A stretch of 64,000 nucleotides of DNA from Candidatus Saccharibacteria bacterium HGW-Saccharibacteria-1 (GCA_002839415.1 PGXZ01000004.1:1-64000); one strand, 5' to 3'; positions 26,195 to 36,097 are shown, numbered from the stretch's first letter. Notes: a model not told the origin generated them from the sequence alone. Program-made: numbers and translations.

Positions 26195-27033
26195 TGCCAA
26201 TTAAGCAATACAATCCAACTACTCCAGCTCGTCGCGGTATGACCAGTCAAGACCTTAGTGACATTACTACCCGTAAGCCACTAAAAAGCTTGATCAAAAG
26301 CAAGAAGCAAAATGCTGGTCGTAACAACACTGGTCGAATTACGGTTCGACACCGTGGTGGTGGCGTAAAGCGTCATTATCGCTTGGTTAACCATAAACTA
26401 GCTGCAGGCCTAACTGTAACTGTTGAAGAAATCGAATACGATCCAAATCGTAGTGCCCGAATTGCACGTGTCAAAGATCAATATGGTCTTTATCACTACA
26501 TTCTAGCTGATACTTCAATGCAAAAAGGTAAGGTTATCGTTAGCGGCGACGAAGCTCCAATCGAGTCAAGTAACCGAATGCCATTATCTCGAATACCTGT
26601 TGGTACTCAGATTTACGCAATCGAAATCTACCCTGGTAAAGGCGCACAGATGGTTCGTTCTGCTGGTACAAAAGCTCAGCTTATGGCCAAAGAAGGTGAC
26701 TATGCATCAGTTCGTATGCCATCAGGTGAAGTTCGACGCTTCCGACTAGAAGCAACTGCTGCTATCGGTGTAGTTGGTAACGTGCAACATCAGAATATAA
26801 AGATCGGTTCTGCTGGACGTAATCGCCGTAAGGGCATTCGACCAGGAGTTCGTGGTGTAGTAATGAACGCTTGTGATCACCCACACGGTGGTGGAGACGG
26901 CGGACGTCACGGTACTGGTAAACCACCACAGACACCATGGGGTCAATTGGCCCTCGGATATCGTACTCGTCGTCGTAAAGATGTCAGTAAGTTGATCGTA
27001 AAGAGTCGCCATGATGCGAAGAGGAAGAAGTAG
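26194..27033 (+). CDS. rplB: Ribosomal protein uL2
   Basis: Core large-subunit protein needed for subunit joining and peptidyl transfer. 279 residues, typical. NNTGRITVRHRGGGVKRHYR, and the highly conserved CDHPHGGGDGGRHGTGKPP with the essential His, are visible. The stop is three bases before rpsS. Confidence 0.98.
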   Translation: MPIKQYNPTTPARRGMTSQDLSDITTRKPLKSLIKSKKQNAGRNNTGRITVRHRGGGVKRHYRLVNHKLAAGLTVTVEEIEYDPNRSARIARVKDQYGLYHYILADTSMQKGKVIVSGDEAPIESSNRMPLSRIPVGTQIYAIEIYPGKGAQMVRSAGTKAQLMAKEGDYASVRMPSGEVRRFRLEATAAIGVVGNVQHQNIKIGSAGRNRRKGIRPGVRGVVMNACDHPHGGGDGGRHGTGKPPQTPWGQLALGYRTRRRKDVSKLIVKSRHDAKRKK

Positions 27034-27036
27034 TAT

Positions 27037-27303
27037 ATGAGTCGTTCACTAAAAAAAGGACCTTTCGTTGACTTCAAGCTAGCTAAGAAAATCGCAGCGC
27101 TTGGACCTGACGATCGTACAATAATCAAAACTTGGGCACGCGCAAGTACAATCAGTCCAGAAATGGTCGGACGTACAATTGCCGTTCACAATGGTAAAAT
27201 GCACATTCCAGTGCTATTGTCGGAAAATATGGTTGGCCACAAACTTGGTGAGTTTAGTCCTACCCGTAAATTCCGTAAACACGGCGGAAAGGGCAAGAAA
27301 TAA
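27037..27303 (+). CDS. rpsS: Ribosomal protein uS19
   Basis: Head protein contacting the A-site finger bridge; 88 residues. [28 protein letters not shown] and [17 protein letters not shown] are canonical. Overlaps rplV by one base. Confidence 0.98.
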   Translation: MSRSLKKGPFVDFKLAKKIAALGPDDRTIIKTWARASTISPEMVGRTIAVHNGKMHIPVLLSENMVGHKLGEFSPTRKFRKHGGKGKK

Positions 27304-27701
27304 TGGCTAAATCATTAACTGTCCGTTCATACGCCAAAGGTGTAGATCAGGCACCTCGTAAGGTTGCCTTGGTTGCAAGTCTAGTCCGCGGTCGAACCGT
27401 GGCTGACGCCTTGGTAATTCTGGCTCATACACCAAAGCGTTCTGCTCAGTGTGTTATTAAAGCTATCGAAAGCGCCAAAGCAAATGCAATCAACAACCAT
27501 GGCCTAGATGGTAAAACCCTTGAAATCTCAACTTTGTCAGTTACGGCTGGCGAGCGACTAAAGCGTTTCAAGCCTGCAAGCCGTGGTCGTGCTTTGCCAT
27601 TTGAAAAGAAATCGGCAAATATTCTAGTTGAAGTAACTGGTGATGAGAAACCAAAGAAAAAACCAGCTGCAAAGCCAGCTGAGACAAAGGAGAGCAAGTA
27701 A
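27303..27701 (+). CDS. rplV: Ribosomal protein uL22
   Basis: Tunnel-wall protein. 132 residues: a family core of about 112 with the beta-hairpin region GERLKRFKPASRGRA, then a Lys/Pro/Ala-rich tail. The last bases contain AAGGAG, the ribosome site of rpsC, whose ATG overlaps the stop. Confidence 0.97.
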   Translation: MAKSLTVRSYAKGVDQAPRKVALVASLVRGRTVADALVILAHTPKRSAQCVIKAIESAKANAINNHGLDGKTLEISTLSVTAGERLKRFKPASRGRALPFEKKSANILVEVTGDEKPKKKPAAKPAETKESK

Positions 27702-28333
27702 TGGGACAAAAAGTAAACCCAATTAGCTTCCGCCTTCAAGTTCACAAGAACTGGGATTCACGTTGGTTCGTTGCTGGCAAAAAAGACTTTGCAAAGTGGC
27801 TATCTGAAGATATTCGCATTCGTGAACTTATCGAGAAGCGATTTAGTAGCCGTCCAACAATTAACAAAATCGAGATTGAGCGTTCAGCAAATCTGATTAC
27901 TATTACTATTCACACTGCCAAAGCTGGTGTTGTGATTGGTCGTGGTGGTGCAGGCGTAACTGAACTTAAATCTATGCTTGAAAAGATCGTTAGCCTACCG
28001 ATTCGATTGAACATCGAAGAGGTAAAACGACCAGAACTTGCCGCTAAACTAGTTGCCGAGAATATTGCTCACCAACTAGAGCGACGTGTCAACTTCCGAC
28101 GTGCAATCAAGATGTCGGCACAAAACACAATCGCTGCTGGCGCTAAGGGTGTTCGTATTCAAGTTGCAGGCCGACTAAACAACGCAGAAATGGCTCGCCG
28201 CGAAAAAGTAATCGAAGGATCAGTACCTCTACATACATTACGTGCTGATATTGATTACAGTGGTGCACGTGCTTATACTCCTGCCGGTGTTATTGGTGTT
28301 AAGGTTTGGATTTACAAGGGCGAAAGGATTTAA
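27701..28333 (+). CDS. rpsC: Ribosomal protein uS3
   Basis: mRNA-entry protein with an N-terminal KH domain ([17 protein letters not shown], residues about 75-92) and the C-terminal S3 domain ([32 protein letters not shown]). 210 residues, normal. Starts MGQKVNP as expected and overlaps rplV by one base. Confidence 0.98.
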   Translation: MGQKVNPISFRLQVHKNWDSRWFVAGKKDFAKWLSEDIRIRELIEKRFSSRPTINKIEIERSANLITITIHTAKAGVVIGRGGAGVTELKSMLEKIVSLPIRLNIEEVKRPELAAKLVAENIAHQLERRVNFRRAIKMSAQNTIAAGAKGVRIQVAGRLNNAEMARREKVIEGSVPLHTLRADIDYSGARAYTPAGVIGVKVWIYKGERI

Positions 28334-28338
28334 GCAAT

Positions 28339-28752
28339 ATGTTATTACCTAAGAAAACTGCACACCGAAAAGTTCGCAAAGGCAAAAATAAGGGCACAGC
28401 TTCACGCGGTCAATATATTGCTTTTGGTGACTACGGTCTGCAATCACAATCTAATGAATGTATTACCAGTCGCCAAATCGAAGCTTCACGTCAAGCTATG
28501 ACTCGTCATATTAAACGTGGTGGCAAAATTTGGATCCGTATCTTCCCTCATACTCCTGTTACGCGCAAGCCACAGGATGTAAAGATGGGTAGCGGTAAAG
28601 GTAACCCAGAATTCTTCGTTGCCAAGGTTAAGGCCGGAACAGTCTTGTTTGAAATGAAAGGTGTTGAAGAATCTGTTGCTCGTGAAGCAATGCGTCTTGC
28701 ATCTCATAAATTACCTGTTAAGACTAAGTTTATTACAAGGGAGCAAATCTAA
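28339..28752 (+). CDS. rplP: Ribosomal protein uL16
   Basis: Helps position A-site tRNA. 137 residues from ATG 28339, giving the canonical [11 protein letters not shown] start; an ATG 33 bases earlier lies inside rpsC and is rejected. [17 protein letters not shown]-like and [16 protein letters not shown] segments are clear. One-base overlap with rpmC. Confidence 0.98.
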   Translation: MLLPKKTAHRKVRKGKNKGTASRGQYIAFGDYGLQSQSNECITSRQIEASRQAMTRHIKRGGKIWIRIFPHTPVTRKPQDVKMGSGKGNPEFFVAKVKAGTVLFEMKGVEESVAREAMRLASHKLPVKTKFITREQI

Positions 28753-28985
28753 TGGCTGACAAGAAAACTATCAAAGCAGCAAAGCAAGCTACCGAAGTAA
28801 AGACTATCGATCAACTTCGCACAGAATTGACAGCTAAACAGAATGATTTAAACGAAGCAAAGCGTGGACACAAGCTTGGTGAATTAACCAATCCTCGTGC
28901 TATCACGACAATGCGTAAAGAAATAGCTCGTCTTCACACTGCTATCCGAGCAGATGAATTGAAGTCAGCAAAGGAGAATAAGTAA
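28752..28985 (+). CDS. rpmC: Ribosomal protein uL29
   Basis: Tunnel-exit helical hairpin protein. 77 residues, slightly long because of a basic N-terminal extension. KTIDQLRTELTAKQNDL and LTNPRAITTMRKEIARLHT show the two helices of the family. Ends one base before rpsQ. Confidence 0.95.
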   Translation: MADKKTIKAAKQATEVKTIDQLRTELTAKQNDLNEAKRGHKLGELTNPRAITTMRKEIARLHTAIRADELKSAKENK

Positions 28986-28986
28986 T

Positions 28987-29265
28987 ATGGCCAAGACATT
29001 GACTGGTATCGTTACATCGGATGTAGCGGACAAAACTATTACCGTCACTGTTACTAGTCGTGAAACGCATCCTATTTATGGAAAACAGTATACTGTTACC
29101 CGCAAATACGCAGCCCACGATGAAGATAACATTGCAAAAAAAGGTGATAAAGTCACAATTTCAGAAACCCGACCAGTTTCAAAGCGAAAAGCATTCAAGC
29201 TTGACGCTGTGGTTGAAAAATCACGTGGTTCAATCGAGCTTAAGGACGATGAGGTAGAGGCGTAA
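28987..29265 (+). CDS. rpsQ: Ribosomal protein uS17
   Basis: Primary 16S-binding OB-fold protein. 92 residues with [35 protein letters not shown] and [18 protein letters not shown], all canonical. A short acidic tail follows. One-base gap to rplN. Confidence 0.97.
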   Translation: MAKTLTGIVTSDVADKTITVTVTSRETHPIYGKQYTVTRKYAAHDEDNIAKKGDKVTISETRPVSKRKAFKLDAVVEKSRGSIELKDDEVEA

Positions 29266-29266
29266 T

Positions 29267-29635
29267 ATGATACAACAAGAATCTCGTCTAAAAGTGTGCG
29301 ACAACTCTGGTGCAAAGGAAATTCTTTGTATCCGTGTTCTTGGTGGCACAGGTCGTCGTTATGCGCGCGTTGGTGACATTATTGTCGCTACCGTCAAAGA
29401 CGCAACCGCGATTGGTGTAGTTAAGCGAAAATCAGTTGTTAAAGCTGTTGTCGTACGAACTCGCGATCAAATCCAACGAAAAGATGGTTCAACTATCGCT
29501 TTTGATGATAACGCTGCTGTTATTATCGGTGATGACAAGAATCCAAAAGGTACTCGTGTCTTTGGACCAGTTCCTCGCGAACTTCGTGATATGGGATATT
29601 CCAAGATTATCAGCTTAGCTCCGGAGGTACTATAA
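29267..29635 (+). CDS. rplN: Ribosomal protein uL14
   Basis: Intersubunit-bridge protein; 122 residues. [19 protein letters not shown] start and [10 protein letters not shown] end are the signatures. Intact and of normal length. Confidence 0.98.
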   Translation: MIQQESRLKVCDNSGAKEILCIRVLGGTGRRYARVGDIIVATVKDATAIGVVKRKSVVKAVVVRTRDQIQRKDGSTIAFDDNAAVIIGDDKNPKGTRVFGPVPRELRDMGYSKIISLAPEVL

Positions 29636-29636
29636 A

Positions 29637-29966
29637 ATGACTGCAACTAAACGAATTATCAAAGGTGATACAGTTAAATTGATCAGCGGTGCTAACAAAG
29701 GCACAACTGGTAAAGTCGTAAAAGTCCTTGCTAAGAAAAATACCGTCCTAATTGAAGGCGTTGGTATGATTCACCGAAACATCAAACCATCTCAGCACAA
29801 CCCACGTGGTGGACAAAAGGACATTCATGTTCCTGTGTCTTTGCACAAAGTTGCGCTAGTGATTGATGAAAAAACCAGCAAGACAAGTCGTGTTGGTTTG
29901 GTAAAGAACGCTGACGGTACAACCACTCGCGTGGCTCGTCAGAATAAGAATAAGGAGATTAAATAA
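29637..29966 (+). CDS. rplX: Ribosomal protein uL24
   Basis: Assembly initiator with an N-terminal KOW motif (KGDTVKLISGANKGTTGKV). 109 residues. GVGMIHRNIKPSQHNPRGG is conserved. Overlaps rplE by one base. Confidence 0.97.
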   Translation: MTATKRIIKGDTVKLISGANKGTTGKVVKVLAKKNTVLIEGVGMIHRNIKPSQHNPRGGQKDIHVPVSLHKVALVIDEKTSKTSRVGLVKNADGTTTRVARQNKNKEIK

Positions 29967-30550
29967 TGGCTAAAACAGCTGAATTATCGACAACTCCTCG
30001 CCTGAAAGCCTTGTACAAAAGTACAATCGTCAAGGAACTACAAGCCGAATTGAAACTAGAAAACGTTCATCAAGTTCCAAAACTTGAGAAAATTGTAGTA
30101 AGCGTAGGAATTGGTAAGAATAAAGATGACAAGCGTTATTACGAAGTAGTTCGTAATACACTTACCAAAATTACTGGCCAACACCCAATCGACCGAATGG
30201 CTAAAAAATCAATTGCAACCTTTAAAATCCGTGCAGGTATGAACCGCGTAGGTATCAATGTAACACTTCGTGGTGCTAGAATGTATGAATTTTTGGATCG
30301 ATATGTCAACGTATCTTTGCCACGAACCCGCGACTTTCACGGTGTAAGTGCAAAAGCTTTTGACAAAGCTGGTAATTATAATATCGGCATCGTAGATCAA
30401 TCAATTTTCCCAGAATTAACTTTCGAAGAAACACAAGTAGTTCATGGTTTGCAGATTACTATGGTAATCTCGGGCGGTAGCGCAGTATACAGCCGTGCTT
30501 TACTTGAAAAATTTGGTATTCCATTTGAAAAACAAGGAGGCAAAAACTAA
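29966..30550 (+). CDS. rplE: Ribosomal protein uL5
   Basis: Binds 5S rRNA and contacts P-site tRNA. 194 residues, about 15 longer than usual at the N-terminus. [38 protein letters not shown] and [16 protein letters not shown] are recognisable. One-base overlap with rpsN. Confidence 0.97.
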   Translation: MAKTAELSTTPRLKALYKSTIVKELQAELKLENVHQVPKLEKIVVSVGIGKNKDDKRYYEVVRNTLTKITGQHPIDRMAKKSIATFKIRAGMNRVGINVTLRGARMYEFLDRYVNVSLPRTRDFHGVSAKAFDKAGNYNIGIVDQSIFPELTFEETQVVHGLQITMVISGGSAVYSRALLEKFGIPFEKQGGKN

Positions 30551-30819
30551 TGGCTAAGAAATCTTCGATTGCTCGAGATGAAAAGCGCAAAAAAATGATT
30601 CTAAAGTTTGCCGCAAAGCGCGCTGAACTAAAAGAATTAGGCGACCTAGAAGGTTTGGCAAAATTGCCACTTAATAGTTCACCAACTCGCTGGAAAAACC
30701 GTGACTTTTTACATGGACGTCCACGTGGCTACATGCGAAAATTTGGTCTAAACCGTATTAACTTCCGTGAAAAAGCTTCAAAAGGCGAAATTCCCGGCAT
30801 AACAAAGAGTAGCTGGTAG
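30550..30819 (+). CDS. rpsN: Ribosomal protein uS14, cysteine-free form
   Basis: Head protein of the small subunit. 89 residues, the longer zinc-independent type; no cysteine at all. [20 protein letters not shown] and [13 protein letters not shown] are conserved. Part of a general lack of zinc-ligand cysteines in this gene cluster. Confidence 0.96.
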   Translation: MAKKSSIARDEKRKKMILKFAAKRAELKELGDLEGLAKLPLNSSPTRWKNRDFLHGRPRGYMRKFGLNRINFREKASKGEIPGITKSSW

Positions 30820-30833
30820 GAAAGGAATAAATT

Positions 30834-31235
30834 ATGTCATTACAATCAACTGACCCAATCGCCGACCTACTAACTCGTATTCGTAACGCAGTTATGGTTG
30901 GTAAGAACGAAATTCGCGTACCTTCAAGTAAATTAAAGGTTACCGTTGCAAAAGAATTGAAAAAAGCTAAATACCTTAGTGAAGTTAAAATTGAGAGTGC
31001 TAAACCACGCGATATTTTAGTTATTACTATTAACCCAATTGGTGAAAATGCTAATATAACCGAGATTACTCGTTTGTCAAAGCCTGGACGTCGTGTCTAT
31101 GTTGGTGCAAGCGAAATTCCACGAGTCAAGAATGGCCGCGGTATAGTTCTTGTTAGTACCAGCAAGGGTGTATTGCCTGGCCACGAAGCTATCAAGCAAC
31201 GTCTTGGCGGTGAGCTACTACTTAAGGTATATTAG
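30834..31235 (+). CDS. rpsH: Ribosomal protein uS8
   Basis: Central-domain protein and, in E. coli, the spc-operon autoregulator. 133 residues. DPIADLLTRIRNAVMVGK start and the C-terminal GRGIVLVSTSKGVLPGHEA are canonical. GGAAAGGAA lies upstream; 14-base gap from rpsN. Confidence 0.97.
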   Translation: MSLQSTDPIADLLTRIRNAVMVGKNEIRVPSSKLKVTVAKELKKAKYLSEVKIESAKPRDILVITINPIGENANITEITRLSKPGRRVYVGASEIPRVKNGRGIVLVSTSKGVLPGHEAIKQRLGGELLLKVY

Positions 31236-31268
31236 TAAAGTAAAATTGTTAAATAAAGGAATAAATAT

Positions 31269-31802
31269 ATGAGTCGAATCGGAAAACTACCTATTGACGT
31301 ACCTACCGGTGTGACAATCACGGTTGACTCGGATGTGATTTCTGTCAAAGGTCCTAAGGGCGAATTGACGGTACCACATTTGAGCGACGTAACTGTAACG
31401 CTAGAGGGTGCACAAGCAATCGTAACTCGTAAAGACGATCAACGAATTGCCAAAGCTCAACACGGCTTACAACGTGCACTACTGAATAATGCTGTTATTG
31501 GTGTTGTTAGTGGTTATGAAAAGAAACTTGAAGTAAACGGCGTCGGTTTCCGTGTAAACGGTGGCGGCAAAGAAATCGAAATGCTTCTTGGCTTTTCACA
31601 CCCAGTTAAATATACTGCCAAAGATGGTATTAACTTGACTGTTGATAAAATGAATATTACCGTTAGTGGAATTGACAAACAAGCTGTTGGTCAAACTGCT
31701 GCCGAGATTCGTTCAATCAAGAAGCCTGAACCATACAAGGGTAAAGGTATTAAATACGCTGATGAAGTTGTACGCCGCAAGGCTGGAAAGGCTGGTAAGT
31801 AA
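31269..31802 (+). CDS. rplF: Ribosomal protein uL6
   Basis: Sits near the sarcin-ricin loop. 177 residues with two L6 repeats: SRIGKLPIDVPTGVTI and, at the C-terminus, KKPEPYKGKGIKYADE-VVRRKAGK. 33-base gap upstream, one base to rplR. Confidence 0.97.
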   Translation: MSRIGKLPIDVPTGVTITVDSDVISVKGPKGELTVPHLSDVTVTLEGAQAIVTRKDDQRIAKAQHGLQRALLNNAVIGVVSGYEKKLEVNGVGFRVNGGGKEIEMLLGFSHPVKYTAKDGINLTVDKMNITVSGIDKQAVGQTAAEIRSIKKPEPYKGKGIKYADEVVRRKAGKAGK

Positions 31803-31803
31803 C

Positions 31804-32157
31804 ATGGCTAACCTCGCAAAAAAGATGTTAAATCAAGGTCTTCGCAAAATGCGTGTCCGTTCAAAGGTTTCAGGAATTGCTGAGCGCCCACGACTTACTG
31901 TGTCAATCAGTAATAAACATGTTAATGCTCAACTAATTGACGACGTTAAGCAAACGACTATCGTATCCAGTACTACTGTCGGAACAAAGCAAGCTGGCAC
32001 AATTACCGAGCAAGCGGCTTTTATCGGTACTGATATCGCTAAAAAAGCTAAAAAGGCAAAAATTAACGCAGTTGTTTTCGATCGCAATGGTCGTCGTTAC
32101 GCTGGAAGATTGAGTGCACTAGCTGATGCTGCACGCAAGGAAGGTTTGGAGTTTTAA
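31804..32157 (+). CDS. rplR: Ribosomal protein uL18
   Basis: Binds 5S rRNA. 117 residues from ATG 31804; a longer in-frame ORF from 31666 lies inside rplF and is rejected. RPRLTVSISNKHVNAQLID, and the closing VVFDRNGRRYAGRLSALADA-AR, match the family. Confidence 0.97.
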   Translation: MANLAKKMLNQGLRKMRVRSKVSGIAERPRLTVSISNKHVNAQLIDDVKQTTIVSSTTVGTKQAGTITEQAAFIGTDIAKKAKKAKINAVVFDRNGRRYAGRLSALADAARKEGLEF

Positions 32158-32159
32158 TC

Positions 32160-32744
32160 ATGGCTGATGCAAATGTAAGAAATACAAACGGACCACGAAC
32201 TGGCGGACGTCAGAACAGTGGACGCCGCGACCAAGCTCCAACCGAGCCAAAAGAGTTCGAAGAGTTGGTTATCAATATCGACCGCGTTTCTCGTGTTGTA
32301 AAAGGTGGACGACGTTTCCGCTTTAAGGCACTTGTTGTTGTCGGTAACGGTAAAACCAAGGTTGGTGTTGGTGTTGCTAAGGGCGCAGATGTCCAAGCAG
32401 CTATCGCCAAGGCAACTGATGTAGCTAAAAAGCATATTATCAATATCGCAATCGCTGATGGCACTATTCCTCATGATGCAGAAGTACGTTTCTCGGGTGC
32501 GCAAGTACTTGTTAAACCAGCTGCGCCTGGAACGGGTATTATCGCTGGTGGTGTTGTTCGTTCAATCATTGGTGTTACTGGCATTAAAAACTTGCTAACT
32601 AAATCACTTGGTTCAACTAACAAGGTAAACATCGCTTATGCAACAATCGAAGCATTGCGAAGTCTTGTTCCAAAAGATGAATGGCTAAACGCTGCTCCTA
32701 AAAAGGCAGCTGCCAAGAAGGTAGTTGAAGAGGAGACAAAATAA
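32160..32744 (+). CDS. rpsE: Ribosomal protein uS5
   Basis: mRNA-entry and fidelity protein. 194 residues: an N-terminal unstructured extension of about 35, then the double-stranded RNA-binding domain (SRVVKGGRRFRFKALVVVG) and the C-terminal part with GTGIIAGGVVRSIIGVTGI. A basic-acidic tail closes it. rplO follows with a one-base overlap, leaving no room for rpmD (uL30). Confidence 0.97.
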   Translation: MADANVRNTNGPRTGGRQNSGRRDQAPTEPKEFEELVINIDRVSRVVKGGRRFRFKALVVVGNGKTKVGVGVAKGADVQAAIAKATDVAKKHIINIAIADGTIPHDAEVRFSGAQVLVKPAAPGTGIIAGGVVRSIIGVTGIKNLLTKSLGSTNKVNIAYATIEALRSLVPKDEWLNAAPKKAAAKKVVEEETK

Positions 32745-33223
32745 TGACTAAGTATAATGAACTTATAATTAGTGCAAGCAAGAATATCAAGCGTGTTGGT
32801 CGTGGTATCGCAGCTGGTCAGGGTAAAACCGCTGGTCGTGGTACTAAGGGTCAAAAAGCTCGTACTGGTAAAAAACTTGGCGCAACCTTCCAAGGTGGCT
32901 CACGTTCACTAGTTACGGCTGTGCCAAAAGCTCGTGGTTTCAAATCGCGCCGAACTCCAGCGCAGGTTGTATATCTTGATCACCTAAACGCCTTTGCAGG
33001 CAAAACTGCTGATAATTTTACATTGTTTGAAGCTGGCTATATTGCTACACCTTTTCACGCTGTAAAAGTAATCTTACGCGGTGAATTGACCGAGAAAATT
33101 ACTCTTAATGTTGCTGGTGCTAGTACGAGTGTCAAAGCTGCAGTTGTTGCTGCTGGTGGAACTTTTACTAAAACTGCTGTACCATTGAAAATGAGTACAA
33201 AAGAAACTGACGAAGCAAAATAA
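32744..33223 (+). CDS. rplO: Ribosomal protein uL15
   Basis: Late-assembly large-subunit protein. 159 residues. RVGRGIAAGQGKTAGRGTKG, and KARTGKKLGATFQGG, are the canonical N-terminal motifs. It directly follows rpsE because uL30 is absent, a CPR hallmark. Confidence 0.96.
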   Translation: MTKYNELIISASKNIKRVGRGIAAGQGKTAGRGTKGQKARTGKKLGATFQGGSRSLVTAVPKARGFKSRRTPAQVVYLDHLNAFAGKTADNFTLFEAGYIATPFHAVKVILRGELTEKITLNVAGASTSVKAAVVAAGGTFTKTAVPLKMSTKETDEAK

Positions 33224-33225
33224 CC

Positions 33226-33285
33226 TTATTGCGCTTTCCAGGGTATCTTTATTAACAGTTTAGATACTCTGTGGAGTAGCAATAA
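33226..33285 (+). promoter_or_regulatory. Long stem-loop between rplO and secY
   Basis: TTATTGC at 33226-33232 pairs with GCAATAA at 33279-33285, and inner CCA/TGG and GTATCT/AGATAC pairs continue the stem. No T-run follows, so it is more likely a regulatory or processing structure than a terminator. Confidence 0.6.
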
Positions 33286-33321
33286 ATTCAGAATAATAGG
33301 CTAAGAGAGGGTAAACAACAG

Positions 33322-34734
33322 ATGAATTGGAAAACAATCTTTAAATCATTAAAAAACCGCGATATGGCTAAACGCCTATTGATTGTTTTAGGCATTATTA
33401 TTGCGTATCGCTTTTTGGCGCACGTGCCAGTGCCTCTGGCTGAGCCAACTCAGTTAAAAGAAGTTATCAATAGTGTTATTGGCAGCTCTGACTTTGGTGG
33501 ATTCTTGAATCTGCTGTCAGGTGGAGCGCTCACAAGTTTCTCGATTGTACTTGTTGGTATGAGTCCCTTTATTACCGCTTCGATTATTACCCAGTTGCTA
33601 ACAAAAGCTATTCCAAAGCTTGAGGAGTTACACAAAGATGGTGAGTCTGGTCGACGTAAAATCAACCAATGGACTCGAATGGTCAGCGTGCCGCTAGCTA
33701 TTGTTCAATCGGTTGCCTTTATTTATATCTTGCGTCAGACTGTTCTTGCTAGCAACACGACGTTACTTGCGGATTCTACTATTACCAGTTGGGTAGTAGC
33801 CGTTACGGCCATGACAGCCGGTTCAGTACTGTTGATGTGGCTGGGTGAGCTAATGACCGAACAAGGTGTTGGTAATGGTATTAGCCTTATGATTTTTGCT
33901 GGTATTGTTAGTCAAATGCCCGCAACTATTGGTACAATCGGTAGCTCGATTCTTGATACGACTAATGGTAAATTGAATGTATTTAATTGGTTCACGCTGC
34001 CAGTTAGCCCAACAGGTCTTGGGATTGCTGCCGCGTTAATCGCATCATCAGTTATTGTATTATATATACTCGTTAAAATAAACGAAGCTCAGCGAATTAT
34101 TACAATTGATTACGCCAAGCGTGTGCATGGTAATAGTGCCTACGGTGGTATAAAAAGTATTTTGCCCGTTAAGTTGATTGCAGCTAATGTTATTCCAATT
34201 ATCTTCGCGGTGGCCTTTTTATCACTACCTGCGTTTATTGGACAGATTCTAAAGGCAACGGGTAACGCAGCTTACCTTGACATTGCAAACAACCTTATTC
34301 TTTGGTTCCAATCACCAAATCCAGGTTCGTGGACTGGCGCATCAGCACAGGCCTTTATTTACCCAGTAGCTTACTTTGTGCTTGTTATTCTGTTTACGTA
34401 CTTTTATACCGGCATTATCTTTAACTCAAATGAAATCGCCGAGAACTTGCAGAAGCAAGGTGGTTTTATCGAAGGTATTCGCCCGGGTATTCAAACCGAA
34501 AAGTATCTTAATCGCACAGTTAATCGCTTAACATTATTTGGCTCGCTAGCGCTTGGTATTATTGCCATCCTACCGTTCATCGGAGAGTACCTAATGTATA
34601 ACCTAGCAGGTGTAACTGGTAGTAAGCTATCAATTGGTGGTACAGGGCTTCTAATCGTGGTCTCTGTGGCCCTAGAATCACTACGTCAGATCAACTCACG
34701 CGCTTTGATGGTTACTTACGACGACTATAAATAA
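33322..34734 (+). CDS. secY: Preprotein translocase subunit SecY
   Basis: Channel-forming subunit of the Sec translocon; 470 residues with about ten membrane helices. RFLAHVPVP, the plug-region GGALTSFSIVLVGMSPFI, GESGRRKINQWTR (cytoplasmic loop) and FNSNEIAENLQKQGGFIEGIRPG (loop that engages ribosome or SecA) are clear. It follows rplO as usual, but adk and map are not next. Confidence 0.97.
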   Translation: MNWKTIFKSLKNRDMAKRLLIVLGIIIAYRFLAHVPVPLAEPTQLKEVINSVIGSSDFGGFLNLLSGGALTSFSIVLVGMSPFITASIITQLLTKAIPKLEELHKDGESGRRKINQWTRMVSVPLAIVQSVAFIYILRQTVLASNTTLLADSTITSWVVAVTAMTAGSVLLMWLGELMTEQGVGNGISLMIFAGIVSQMPATIGTIGSSILDTTNGKLNVFNWFTLPVSPTGLGIAAALIASSVIVLYILVKINEAQRIITIDYAKRVHGNSAYGGIKSILPVKLIAANVIPIIFAVAFLSLPAFIGQILKATGNAAYLDIANNLILWFQSPNPGSWTGASAQAFIYPVAYFVLVILFTYFYTGIIFNSNEIAENLQKQGGFIEGIRPGIQTEKYLNRTVNRLTLFGSLALGIIAILPFIGEYLMYNLAGVTGSKLSIGGTGLLIVVSVALESLRQINSRALMVTYDDYK

Positions 34735-34843
34735 CTTAGCTAGAAAATACGCTCAAATTGACTAAATAACAAACTGTGTTAAAATATAGTTATACTATAT
34801 TAGAGTTAGATCTTTAAAATACCCCCATTTTTTATGAAAGGTT

Positions 34844-36097
34844 GTGAGTTTATTGTTTATTAAATTCAAAGACATAAGTTTGTATTGTGATGAGGAAGTT
34901 TTACTTGAACTTGATAAGTATCTAAATATGCTTGGTGATATAAATCAGCGAGTAATAATAGAAGAAAGATTAGAGGCCGACTTTGCTATCATTTGTAATG
35001 AGTATGTGGACGAGAGTGAGTTTCAAAGCTTAAGAGCTGAAATTTGCAAGACATGGATTGACTCGCATCCAGAAGATCTTAATATTTATGACATAAAGCA
35101 GAAAAATATGTTTATGCTTATTGATAATGCTGAGATGTTCCAAGATAAAATAAGGTCAGTTATTGAGCGTCAAGTTTGTTTGCAAAAAATGATGAGTTAT
35201 ATTGGCGCAAATCTTGGTTCGACTCATTCAAAATTGCAATGTGAAATGGCGATAAAAATGTTTCGGGCAAATAATTTTAAAAAATTAAATCGGTTTGACA
35301 GAATTTTGTTAGATAACCTACAAAAATATGATAAATCAACAATTTCGCTAATTTTAAAATATCGTTTCAGTGATCGCTTCAGAGCCCAGAGTTCCAGCAG
35401 GAATACTCTATGTCATTCGAAGTCGTTAGTTTATGTATTAACAGAGCTTAAGCTATTATATCCAGACGTCAATGAATTAAAAATTCTCGAATGTATGATG
35501 TATTATGGTGATTTGTTTGTTGTGTATGATTGCGATGAAGAGTTTAGGGCGGTTCAGGCTTGTAAATTATTGAGTAAAAATAATTTAGACTTTTTTGCGC
35601 TTACTTTTGATGTGTTTATGGTCAAAGACGAACGAGTCATAGCTAATGATTTATTTAAGTATGCACAACAAATTGATAGCCTTTCAGCCCGCTACGGAGT
35701 TAACTGGAAATATTTCTTTTACAATAAGATCCCAAATATAAATGAATTACAAAATTTGATATTCGTACTTTCATTAAACGTTAAGGTTTCGGAGTTTAAT
35801 GGCGGAATCGATCCGATGCTACAGCTGGAATATAGCATGTGGTGCATTGATGGTTTTGCTATAGAGGACTATGTTAAAAAAGGCTACCGAAATATTGAAC
35901 AGCTACGATTTATAAGGTATATACTAAGGTCAAACAAAGATCCTGATGATTACGCTATCGCTCCAGATATGACATTAGAGGAGACCAAGGTGTGTTATGA
36001 AATGTCATCAGTCGGGAATGAAATGTCGGCTAGAAGGAGAAAGTATATAGACAGGGGTAACGATTGGTATAGTATTCATAGACCTAGCAAACGCTAG
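34844..36097 (+). CDS. Unknown 417-residue protein in the adk-map position
   Basis: Not recognised. GTG at 34844 is the longest start; TTG at 34853 is possible and better spaced from AAAGG at 34837-34841. The protein is soluble, Leu/Ile/Lys/Asp-rich and largely helical, with no signal peptide. Segments such as LNRFDRILLDNLQKYDKSTISLILKYRF hint at a repeat-like helical fold, unproven. It has more A+T in its codons than the ribosomal genes around it and its own terminator, so it is probably an insertion between secY and infA. Confidence 0.75.
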   Translation: MSLLFIKFKDISLYCDEEVLLELDKYLNMLGDINQRVIIEERLEADFAIICNEYVDESEFQSLRAEICKTWIDSHPEDLNIYDIKQKNMFMLIDNAEMFQDKIRSVIERQVCLQKMMSYIGANLGSTHSKLQCEMAIKMFRANNFKKLNRFDRILLDNLQKYDKSTISLILKYRFSDRFRAQSSSRNTLCHSKSLVYVLTELKLLYPDVNELKILECMMYYGDLFVVYDCDEEFRAVQACKLLSKNNLDFFALTFDVFMVKDERVIANDLFKYAQQIDSLSARYGVNWKYFFYNKIPNINELQNLIFVLSLNVKVSEFNGGIDPMLQLEYSMWCIDGFAIEDYVKKGYRNIEQLRFIRYILRSNKDPDDYAIAPDMTLEETKVCYEMSSVGNEMSARRRKYIDRGNDWYSIHRPSKR

